A program made the translations under genes and the position numbers. This document shows, one piece after another, positions 6,323 to 11,664 of a stretch of DNA of 11,664 nt. The stretch spans positions 1 through 11,664 of the forward strand of contig JAFSYZ010000227.1 in assembly GCA_017455785.1 (NCBI GenBank). Reading direction: 5' to 3'. Source of the DNA: Candidatus Methanomethylophilaceae archaeon. Lineage in GTDB: Archaea > Thermoplasmatota > Thermoplasmata > Methanomassiliicoccales > Methanomethylophilaceae. Positions within the stretch are counted from its first letter, which is position 1. Each line of letters starts with the position of its first letter. The notes beneath the pieces were generated by a model. The model saw only the letters and a list, made by a program, of their open reading frames with translations, ran no database searches and was not told the DNA's origin.

Positions 6323-7582
6323 ATGTCCGATGTGATAGAGCATAAATGTCCATGTTGCGGCGGAACGCTGCAGTTCGACGTGGACTCACAGAAGATCAAA
6401 TGCCCGTACTGTGACAGCGAGTTCGATGTCAAGGAGATGATGGGTAACGAGGACCTCTCCCAGAACTATGAACTGGCATCCAATGCCGGTGAGGAGTGGG
6501 ACGAGGCCGAGATGGGTATGATGTCGGAATACCAATGCGAATCATGCGGCGGTGACATTTATACGGATGCCGATACGACGGCGACCCTATGCCCGTACTG
6601 CGGGAGTGCTGTCATACTCAAGGGAAGGCTGAGTGGGGTTTTGAAGCCTGACAAGGTCATCCCGTTCAAACGTACCAAGGACGAGGCGTTGAACGCATTG
6701 AAGGAACACTGCCAGAAATCATGGTTCATCCCCAAACGTTTCATCGAGAACAATAAGCTAGAGGAGATCAAGGGTCTTTATGCACCATTCTGGGTGTATG
6801 ATGCCGAGCTCTTCGCCGACATAAGGTTCACGGGTGTGAACGAGAGGAGATACAAGAAGGGCGACTCCGAATACGTAGAGCGCAAGTATTACGACGTGAG
6901 GAGGGCAGGCGACATAGCGTTCGATCATGTGCCAGCCGACGGTTCTTCGAAGATCCCCGACGACTTGATGGAGTCCATCGAACCCTTCGACTACAACCAA
7001 GTGGAGGACTTCAACACCGGTTATCTGTCCGGTTACGTGGCGGACAAGTATGATATCGATCAGGACCAGGTCCGTCCCCGTGTGAAGCAGCGTATGACCG
7101 AAGGGTCCGTTGATGCCTTCAGGACCACGGTACACTATGACGAGGTATCCGTCCGCGGAACGGATGTCAAAGCGAAGTCTTCCAATGTGGATTACGTCCT
7201 GTATCCTGTATGGTTGATGAATACCAAATGGGAGGACCGCAACTTCTCGTTCGCTATGAACGGACAGACCGGCAAGATCGTCGGAAATCTGCCTTGGGAC
7301 CTGAAGAAGCTGTTCGGAGTGATCGCGATCATCATTATAGCCATTACAACATTGGCCACGGTGATCTGGTACTGTTCCGAGGGAGAGTTCAGCATCGGGG
7401 CATTGGCCGTAGGGGCCCTGATAGGGATAGTCATATCTGCTATCGTGTATGCTGTCATCAACTCCAAGCTGAAGAACGTCAAGTTCGAACACGGTGCAAG
7501 CAATTACTACCGTCCGGGCAGTATGGTGCTTCGTATATCTTCCGACAATTTCGTCCGCAAGGAAGTCAGGAAGATCAATTGA
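6323..7582 (+). CDS. Double zinc-ribbon membrane protein, YdjG-like
   Basis: The product has 419 residues. It begins with two zinc ribbons of the same spacing, Cys 9/12/27/30 and Cys 72/75/90/93 (CPCC..CPYC and CESC..CPYC). These look like the TFIIB-type ribbons of the YdjG family. A central soluble region (about 100-325) includes LYAPFWVYDAELFADI and LYPVWLMNTKW, motifs characteristic of this group. Two membrane helices follow at about 330-352 and 359-380, making a hairpin with a short basic C-terminal tail (RKEVRKIN). The bulk of the protein is thus likely cytoplasmic. The ATG at 6323 was chosen because it follows the SPFH stop by 4 bases and directly precedes the first ribbon; no clear ribosome-binding site is present, so translation is probably coupled. 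It probably anchors the SPFH partner to the membrane, by analogy with Bacillus. A perfect hairpin terminator follows. Confidence 0.85.
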   Translation: MSDVIEHKCPCCGGTLQFDVDSQKIKCPYCDSEFDVKEMMGNEDLSQNYELASNAGEEWDEAEMGMMSEYQCESCGGDIYTDADTTATLCPYCGSAVILKGRLSGVLKPDKVIPFKRTKDEALNALKEHCQKSWFIPKRFIENNKLEEIKGLYAPFWVYDAELFADIRFTGVNERRYKKGDSEYVERKYYDVRRAGDIAFDHVPADGSSKIPDDLMESIEPFDYNQVEDFNTGYLSGYVADKYDIDQDQVRPRVKQRMTEGSVDAFRTTVHYDEVSVRGTDVKAKSSNVDYVLYPVWLMNTKWEDRNFSFAMNGQTGKIVGNLPWDLKKLFGVIAIIIIAITTLATVIWYCSEGEFSIGALAVGALIGIVISAIVYAVINSKLKNVKFEHGASNYYRPGSMVLRISSDNFVRKEVRKIN

Positions 7583-7592
7583 AACCCTTATC

Positions 7593-7630
7593 ATCGGGGC
7601 CTGGCCCCGATTTCCTTTTCATCATTTTCC
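7593..7630 (+). terminator. Strong hairpin plus T-rich tract after the SPFH operon
   Basis: ATCGGGGC (7593-7600) pairs perfectly with GCCCCGAT (7604-7611) around the loop CTG. A pyrimidine-rich, T-rich tract with several T clusters follows to about 7630. It lies 10 bases after the stop at 7580-7582, which marks the end of the two-gene unit. Confidence 0.75.
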
Positions 7631-7717
7631 GATAAACTATCGATGTACATCATGAACAGCCTGTTCCGTAACGTAACAATCTTTAATCAAGGCTGACATC
7701 TGTTAATCGGTAGGCTT
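7630..7717. promoter_or_regulatory. Upstream region of TetR gene with two 13-bp inverted repeats
   Basis: Two perfect short palindromes are present: CGATA-aac-TATCG at 7630-7642 and GAACAG-c-CTGTTC at 7654-7666. A TATA-like TTTAATC lies at 7682-7688, giving a predicted start near 7711 and a leader of a few bases. Either palindrome could be an operator, for example for the adjacent TetR protein. The two differ from each other and both lie upstream of the TATA-like box, so the assignment is uncertain. Confidence 0.35.
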
Positions 7718-8284
7718 ATGAACGTAACACGAAATACAGATTTCATGGACCGTAGGCAGATAAAAACAAGGAAGTCCGTATTCCGTGCCTTTACCGAATT
7801 GTTGGATGAAAAAGGCTATTCAGCCACTACGATCCAGGACATCATCGACCGTGCCGACATAGGCAGGAGCACGTTCTATTCTCATTTCGAGACGAAAGAG
7901 GATCTACTCAAGGCGATGTGCGAGGACATCTTCAATCATGCCTTCTCAGGACAGCACAAGAAGGAGGAGCATCATGATTTCTCCGACAGGGACAGCCTGG
8001 AGGACGAGCTCACGCATCTGTTGTATCACCTGAACGAGAGCCGCAGTGCTATCAGGAGTATCCTATCATCGGAGACAGGCAGTGTCTTCATGTCCTACTT
8101 CAAGGAACGCCTGATGGAGATGTTCGATAAGGACAAGATGGTCTTCCCGAAGGATGTACCTGAGGACTACGTCATCGATCAATACGTATCGGGATTCACG
8201 GAGACCGTCCGTTGGTGGATGGACCATGATGAATACTCACCTGAACAGGTGATGGATTTCTATTGGAAGATGCAGAAAAGATGA
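7718..8284 (+). CDS. TetR/AcrR-family transcriptional regulator with TetR_C_7/DhaS-like C-terminus
   Basis: The product has 188 residues. The N-terminal DNA-binding domain starts DRRQIKTRKSVFRAFTELLDEKGY, with the helix-turn-helix at 37-57 (TTIQDIIDRADIGRSTFYSHF) followed by ETKEDLL. The C-terminal half, including a late YVSGFTETVRWWMDH segment, resembles the TetR_C_7/DhaS-like group common in Firmicutes and anaerobic archaea. The ligand is unknown. The ATG at 7718 is used; an in-frame ATG at 7745 would remove nine residues and still keep the whole DNA-binding domain, so the start is not certain. The gene is flanked by terminators on both sides and is transcribed alone, so it may control itself or a distant target. 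Confidence 0.88.
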   Translation: MNVTRNTDFMDRRQIKTRKSVFRAFTELLDEKGYSATTIQDIIDRADIGRSTFYSHFETKEDLLKAMCEDIFNHAFSGQHKKEEHHDFSDRDSLEDELTHLLYHLNESRSAIRSILSSETGSVFMSYFKERLMEMFDKDKMVFPKDVPEDYVIDQYVSGFTETVRWWMDHDEYSPEQVMDFYWKMQKR

Positions 8285-8289
8285 TACCA

Positions 8290-8316
8290 GGGGTGCGCCG
8301 GCATGGTACGCACCCC
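8290..8316. terminator. Bidirectional hairpin between convergent tetR and mscS genes
   Basis: GGGGTGCG (8290-8297) pairs perfectly with CGCACCCC (8309-8316) around an 11-base loop. It lies in the 43-bp gap between the stop of the TetR gene (8282-8284) and the stop of the MscS gene (8328-8330). There is no long T-run on either side, so its role as a terminator is likely but not certain. Confidence 0.6.
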
Positions 8317-8327
8317 CGTAAGGGAAT

Positions 8328-9422
8328 TCAGTTCTCGTTCTCTCTTTCCATATCCTTGGCGATCTCAGCCTGGTTATAAGCGAACGCTGTAGCTTCTCTT
8401 TTCTTCTCGGGTGTGACGGTATCCTTACCGAACGTTCCCTCGGGCAACGGCTGGTTGACGACTATCTGATCGTACGGGATCTTGATATCGAGCTCGTTAG
8501 CCATCCTGTAGATCTCCCTGTTGAGCGCTCTTTTTGCAAGATAGAAGTTATGTTCATCGCATTCTGCCAGGAACAGGAGTTCCACACTGCTGTTGGACAT
8601 CCCGTTCACACCCTTGTAGTACGGTCCGTTCACGATGTACGGGATCCTACCGGCGATCTTCGGCAGATAGTCCTTGATCAATAACTCCACCTTTTCAAGG
8701 TCCTCGTCGTAGAATATGCTCAGCTCCGTCTTGATCACGGAGAGTTCCTGACTTTGGTTGACAACTGCTCTGATGGTGCTGTTGTTGATGTACTTGATAT
8801 TTCCACCGGCATCGATGATCTTGGTGGTACGGATGCCGATCTCCATGACGGTACCCCTCCATCCTTCCACGACGATGATGTCACCAACCTTGTATATCCC
8901 GTCGAACACGATGAACAGTCCAGCGATGATATCCGCGATGAGCGACTGGGCGCCGAGACCTATGATCAGTCCCAAGATACCGGCGCTGACGAGGAGTGTC
9001 TGTGTGTCCACACCCCAGCTTGCCAATACGGCGATGATCGCTATGATGAATATCGCATACCTTGTGAAGCTGATTATCAACCTCAAGGATGTCTGGAAGT
9101 TGGTGTCCGCTTTGATTCCTTTCTGTATCTCCCTGAGCACGAAGAACAGCAGCAGTGCCACGAAGAGGATCTGACAGGTCCTGAATACAGCAGGGATGCT
9201 GTGATAGATGAAGTTGATCACACTGTTGTCGCCCAGATTGTTCCTGAACGGCGAGTCTGCTCCGAACAGCTGTGCATCGAAGATCAACGCCACCAGTGAG
9301 ATTATACCCAACACTGCCAGCGTTATCAGGTAAGCGCGCTGCTCGCTATCCATGCCGCTCAGGCCTTTGACTTTGTTCGGATTGTCGTTAGCCATGTTAT
9401 CTTTCCGTATCATCTTCCCCAT
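8328..9422 (-). CDS. MscS-family mechanosensitive ion channel
   Basis: The product has up to 364 residues. Hydrophobic helices lie at about 31-48, 76-96 and 118-136. The pore helix (about 142-175) has the Gly/Ala-rich packing LLVSAGILGLIIGLGAQSL and then IADIIAGLFIVFDG. The beta domain follows with VGDIIVVEGWRGTVMEIGIRTTKI and YINNSTI, the counterpart of the family's PN.. loop. Such channels open under membrane tension and release solutes during osmotic downshock. The C-terminal tail is charged and Glu-rich. The start is ambiguous: ATG at 9422 gives 364 residues, while ATG at 9395 gives 355 and better fits a TATA-like TTTA at about 9431-9436 and a GGAAAG before it. The gene follows the acidic single-pass protein by 45 bp and may be co-expressed with it. 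Confidence 0.93.
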   Translation of the reverse strand: MGKMIRKDNMANDNPNKVKGLSGMDSEQRAYLITLAVLGIISLVALIFDAQLFGADSPFRNNLGDNSVINFIYHSIPAVFRTCQILFVALLLFFVLREIQKGIKADTNFQTSLRLIISFTRYAIFIIAIIAVLASWGVDTQTLLVSAGILGLIIGLGAQSLIADIIAGLFIVFDGIYKVGDIIVVEGWRGTVMEIGIRTTKIIDAGGNIKYINNSTIRAVVNQSQELSVIKTELSIFYDEDLEKVELLIKDYLPKIAGRIPYIVNGPYYKGVNGMSNSSVELLFLAECDEHNFYLAKRALNREIYRMANELDIKIPYDQIVVNQPLPEGTFGKDTVTPEKKREATAFAYNQAEIAKDMERENEN

Positions 9423-9455
9423 CCGGGGAGTAAACTTGATTCTCAGTGACCCTTC

Positions 9456-9472
9456 CCTGATGTATCATCAGG
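9456..9472. repeat. Perfect 7-bp inverted repeat at the end of the acidic-tail gene
   Basis: CCTGATG (9456-9462) and CATCAGG (9466-9472) are perfect inverted repeats separated by TAT. The repeat spans the stop codon (9468-9470, minus strand) of the upstream gene, in the gap before mscS. No T-run follows it on the minus strand, so it may be a weak terminator or mRNA-stabilising hairpin rather than a full stop between the two genes. Confidence 0.4.
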
Positions 9473-10304
9473 TGGGTATCGTAACCTCCTCGAACAACAA
9501 CGTGTCCGTGCTGTTGGCCACATCCAGGTAGTAAGTCTGACCGCTGGAGAGGTTCTCAACGATTCCGCTGTCGTAACCCTCGGATATCGATTTGGTGTAC
9601 ACCTCGTTGTACTGCGCATCCAGGAGCGTAACGGTCGCTGTGGCACCGGTGCCGTATAACGTGAGACCGTAGTCGATGGAGTTATTGGCTGCATCCAGAT
9701 GGTCCAACACCACGTAGACCTTGGATGACGGTTCGGATATGACCTTCCTCTCTACGGTATAAAGAGGCGGGCTTCCGGAACGTACCTCTACAGCGTACTC
9801 GTGACCCTCGACGAAATCCGTGCTCTTGTACTCGGCATAGCCCTCGGTTATCACCTGTTGGTTGATTATGCTGCCATTATCGAGCAGTACGGCGTAGTAC
9901 GGTATGTTCTCGTCGTAGTATGACATGGACACGTAATACCAAACGATACCATCCATCGCGGACCCGTCGATGTAGACCATGGTGTCTTTGTTCTCAAGAA
10001 CAGGAATAAAGATGCCTGTCACGACGACCAATGCAACCACCGTGGTGGCCAGTACCTGTGTGGCGGATATGTGTGCGGAATGGTTCTTGACAACGGAGTC
10101 GTCCTTCTTATCATCCCTTTTTCTTGGAGGGCCTTCATCTTCCCGGTCCTCCATGGGGAATTCCGCATAATCCTGGTGGAACTCCTCCACCTCGTCGAAA
10201 TTACGATACTTCTCATTGTCGAATTCGGCGTATTCATCGAATTCCCTGGAGCCGTTATCGCTCCATTCATCGACATCGTCGAATTCCTTTGTCAGAAGAA
10301 TCAC
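9468..10304 (-). CDS. Single-pass membrane protein with acidic Phe-Asp repeat tail, unknown function
   Basis: The product has 278 residues and I do not recognise its family. Residues 1-57 are very acidic and hold repeated EFD-like motifs, with Phe at 8, 22, 28, 36, 42 and 49 each flanked by Glu or Asp. A basic patch (RKRDDKK, 61-67) precedes one hydrophobic helix (about 82-103), which predicts an inside N-terminus. The rest (about 104-278) is Tyr/Ser/Thr/Val-rich and probably forms extracytoplasmic beta domains; the repeat-like EGYAEYKSTDFVEGHEYAVE and EGYDSGIVENLSSGQTYYLD segments suggest two related units. The GTG at 10304 is supported by a TATAA-like box at 10328-10333 placed 26-27 bases upstream (leaderless). 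The gene precedes mscS on the same strand, so a link with membrane tension or envelope stress is possible but is inference. Confidence 0.72.
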   Translation of the reverse strand: MILLTKEFDDVDEWSDNGSREFDEYAEFDNEKYRNFDEVEEFHQDYAEFPMEDREDEGPPRKRDDKKDDSVVKNHSAHISATQVLATTVVALVVVTGIFIPVLENKDTMVYIDGSAMDGIVWYYVSMSYYDENIPYYAVLLDNGSIINQQVITEGYAEYKSTDFVEGHEYAVEVRSGSPPLYTVERKVISEPSSKVYVVLDHLDAANNSIDYGLTLYGTGATATVTLLDAQYNEVYTKSISEGYDSGIVENLSSGQTYYLDVANSTDTLLFEEVTIPT

Positions 10305-10407
10305 CTGCCTATGTATCGATTTAACGATTATAAGTGTAGTTCGTGCGACGCCGTCATCCTTACACGGTAACTATGGTTTATCTACACTCTATGCCATAGG
10401 GGGTATC
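10305..10407. promoter_or_regulatory. Divergent promoter region between the acidic-tail gene and dut
   Basis: On the minus strand TTATAA (10328-10333) is centred 26-27 bases from the GTG at 10304. On the plus strand TTTAT (10377-10381) is centred about 29 bases before the ATG at 10408, and a G-rich AGGGGG (10398-10403) lies close enough to act as a ribosome-binding site. No strong palindrome was seen in this spacer. Both promoters are inferred from spacing. Confidence 0.5.
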
Positions 10408-10896
10408 ATGACCATACTCTCGGACAAGGACATAGCGGAGAGCATCTCCAACGGCTGTCTGGGGATCTCAGATTTCATCGAGAAGAACTTGACACCCAAC
10501 GGTTATGACGTCACGATCTCAGAGATCAAGATCAACGGTTCCGACACGATCTACAAGGAAGGCACGGTGAAGATACCTGCGAGGACCATGGCATTCGTTT
10601 CCACCAAGGAGAGGGTCAGGATGCCCGATGACATGTGTGCCCAGCTCTGGATGAGGACCACATGGATGAGGAAGGGACTCATAGGTGTGTTCGGCAAGAT
10701 CGATGCCGGTTACGAAGGTACGCTTACGTTCGGATGCTACAACACAAATGACCATGATGTGGAATATCCAATTGGCGAGAGGTTCTGTCAGATCGTATTC
10801 GAGACGCTGTCATCAGCATCGATAAAGAGCTATGAGAAGAGGAGCGGACACTATCAGGGTTCCACCGGTATAGTCCTGGATCCTCTGAAGAAGTGA
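10408..10896 (+). CDS. dut: Deoxyuridine 5'-triphosphate nucleotidohydrolase (archaeal Dcd-fold dUTPase)
   Basis: The product has 162 residues. It starts MTILSDKDIAESI, continues with the LTPNGYDVTI motif of the dCTP deaminase/dUTPase fold, and has RTTWMRKGLIG (83-93), GKIDAGYEG (96-104) and HYQGSTG (148-154). The pattern GERFCQIVF and the C-terminal YQGST lid match archaeal dUTPases closely. The position of the catalytic Glu in deaminases (LEFYN in E. coli Dcd) is Gly 109 here (TFGCYN), so dCTP deamination is unlikely. Asp 99 is in the place of the dUTPase water-activating residue. The enzyme hydrolyses dUTP to dUMP and pyrophosphate, keeping uracil out of DNA and supplying dUMP. The true start is the ATG at 10408; the frame is open further upstream but has no supporting signal. 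The gene ends base-to-base against trm5. Confidence 0.82.
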   Translation: MTILSDKDIAESISNGCLGISDFIEKNLTPNGYDVTISEIKINGSDTIYKEGTVKIPARTMAFVSTKERVRMPDDMCAQLWMRTTWMRKGLIGVFGKIDAGYEGTLTFGCYNTNDHDVEYPIGERFCQIVFETLSSASIKSYEKRSGHYQGSTGIVLDPLKK

Positions 10897-11664
10897 TCAG
10901 TTCCTGATGATATCGAGGACATAGACGCTCGCTGTAGGCGAGTAGGTCTTCAGTTCCCTCAGTTCGGACAGTTCGCAATCCAATCCTTTGGATTGCATAT
11001 CGGAGATCAGCGAACGGCAGTTCTCCTCGGCGGCACCGCGTTCCATTATGCTGTGCATATGGACCATGCCGCCTTTCTTGACCTTCATCAGAGCATCCGG
11101 AAGGAACTCCTTTGCAATCTGCGGTAGGTTCATCAGTACCCTGTCCGCCATAGGCAGATCCTTCACGATCTCCCTTGCATCGCCTTCCAGAACGATGATA
11201 TTCTTGAAACGATTCAATTTCACATTCCTTTTCGCATATTCCACGGCATCATGGTTGAGGTCTATGGAATAGACGATCTTCGGATGTGCATATCTGCAGA
11301 TGGTAAGCGGGAAAGGTGCGACACCTGCGAACATATCGATTATCACCTCGCCGTCCTTCACCATGCTCGCGATGCGTTCCCTTTCCGTTGCCAATCTCGG
11401 GTTGTAGTACACCTTGGCCGGATCGGTCATGATGGTGACGCCTGATTCACGGTGTCTTGTCTCCGAAGGCCCTTTCCCTGCGATAAGTTCCAGGTCCCTG
11501 ATCCTCAGTTCTCCTTTGACCCCGGAATCCATCAGGACACAGCGGGTATTCTTCGATGCCTTGACCAGGGCGTCCCCGATCTCGTGTTTCATATACTGCA
11601 ACTCATCAGGGATTTTGATTATGGTGACATCACCGATGTTGTCGTATGAGTTCGGAAGGATGTC
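10897..11664 (-). CDS. trm5: tRNA (guanine37-N1)-methyltransferase Trm5-type, N-terminus cut by right edge
   Basis: The visible 255 residues begin inside the protein (frame open to the edge: LPNSYDNIGDVTIIKIPDEL). They contain the Trm5 signatures: GVKGELRIRDLELIAG, VYYNPRLATERERI, the SAM-binding motif DMFAGVAPFP at about 110-119, the acidic end of the next strand (SIDLN), and the catalytic NLP at about 179-181. In Trm5 the Tyr and Glu of VYYN...TER and the Asn of NLP take part in binding and catalysis. The enzyme methylates G37 of tRNAs next to the anticodon, preventing frameshifting, and is essential in most archaea. A TTG at 11601 exists, but the conserved sequence upstream of it shows the gene starts beyond the window. 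Whether an N-terminal D1 domain is present cannot be seen. Confidence 0.9.
   Translation of the reverse strand, partial: DILPNSYDNIGDVTIIKIPDELQYMKHEIGDALVKASKNTRCVLMDSGVKGELRIRDLELIAGKGPSETRHRESGVTIMTDPAKVYYNPRLATERERIASMVKDGEVIIDMFAGVAPFPLTICRYAHPKIVYSIDLNHDAVEYAKRNVKLNRFKNIIVLEGDAREIVKDLPMADRVLMNLPQIAKEFLPDALMKVKKGGMVHMHSIMERGAAEENCRSLISDMQSKGLDCELSELRELKTYSPTASVYVLDIIRN

Noticed and set aside
6323..6605. Transcription factor B (TFIIB) based on the N-terminal zinc ribbons
   Set aside because: There are two ribbons, no cyclin-like repeats, and two C-terminal membrane helices, which fits the YdjG type instead.
6758..7594. Long minus-strand open frame (278 codons) opposite the YdjG-like gene
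   Set aside because: Its product has no recognisable domain and is His/Val/Asp-rich in the way antisense frames are. The opposite strand holds a clear zinc-ribbon membrane protein over the whole stretch.
8754..9299. Plus-strand open frame (181 codons) inside the MscS gene
   Set aside because: The product is an Asp/Glu/Gln-rich antisense shadow with no start signal. The minus strand encodes unmistakable MscS motifs here.
10391..10399. Minicistron ATG-CCA-TAG just before dut
   Set aside because: It is two codons long and likely chance. The predicted transcription start lies downstream of it, so it may not even be transcribed.
10216..10407. Upstream in-frame extension of dut
   Set aside because: The extra 64 residues are Ser-rich and overlap the start of the divergent gene. 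The family begins at the MTILSDKDI motif, encoded from 10408.
1..11664. tRNA/rRNA genes, CRISPR arrays, insertion sequences, att sites
   Set aside because: Both strands were read for cloverleaf-like genes, regularly spaced repeats and transposase motifs; none was seen. Short RNAs without strong structure could be missed by eye.

Overview
The window looks like chromosomal DNA of a methanogen-related euryarchaeon, most likely in the Thermoplasmatota / Methanomassiliicoccales neighbourhood. The reasons are an archaeal-type Trm5 tRNA methyltransferase, an archaeal Dcd-fold dUTPase, and A/T-rich TATA-like boxes centred about 25-27 bases before several start codons with no Shine-Dalgarno, which is leaderless architecture. 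Base composition is moderate and even. The lineage is inferred from gene content and was not tested. No rRNA, tRNA, CRISPR array, insertion sequence or phage gene was seen.

Layout, left to right. 1-892 (minus): a YczE-like membrane protein (242-892), then the 5' part of a PaaI-type hotdog thioesterase (1-194) that runs off the left edge. 893-1029 is a divergent promoter region carrying repeated GGATAC sites. 1030-1992 (plus): an EamA/DMT-type transporter. 2016-3268 (minus): a two-gene operon of a TetR regulator followed by a DUF998-like membrane protein. Its promoter contains a near-perfect 30-bp palindrome at 3301-3330, which also sits upstream of a divergent small membrane-anchored protein (3398-3805, plus). 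3905-4927 (plus): a pRiA4b ORF-3-like protein with an extra C-terminal region.

4996-7582 (plus) is the most interesting part. It is a two-gene unit of an SPFH protein with three C-terminal zinc ribbons (resembling Bacillus subtilis YdjI) and a protein with two N-terminal zinc ribbons and two membrane helices (resembling YdjG). In Bacillus these relatives work with a PspA-type protein at the stressed membrane; no PspA gene is in this window. A hairpin terminator follows. A second TetR regulator (7718-8284) is next, then a terminator hairpin shared with the convergent MscS-type mechanosensitive channel (8328-9422, minus). Upstream of mscS on the same strand is an unknown single-pass protein with a very acidic Phe-Asp-repeat cytoplasmic tail and an extracytoplasmic beta-rich domain (9468-10304).

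10408-10896 (plus) is a dUTPase that lacks the deaminase glutamate. Its stop codon directly abuts the stop codon of the convergent trm5 gene (10897-11664, minus), which is cut by the right edge.

Taken together, much of the window concerns the cell envelope: four multi-pass membrane proteins counting MscS, a membrane SPFH/zinc-ribbon pair, two membrane-anchored surface proteins and two TetR sensors. Two housekeeping genes lie at the right end. A shared envelope-stress role is inference from gene content and order only.
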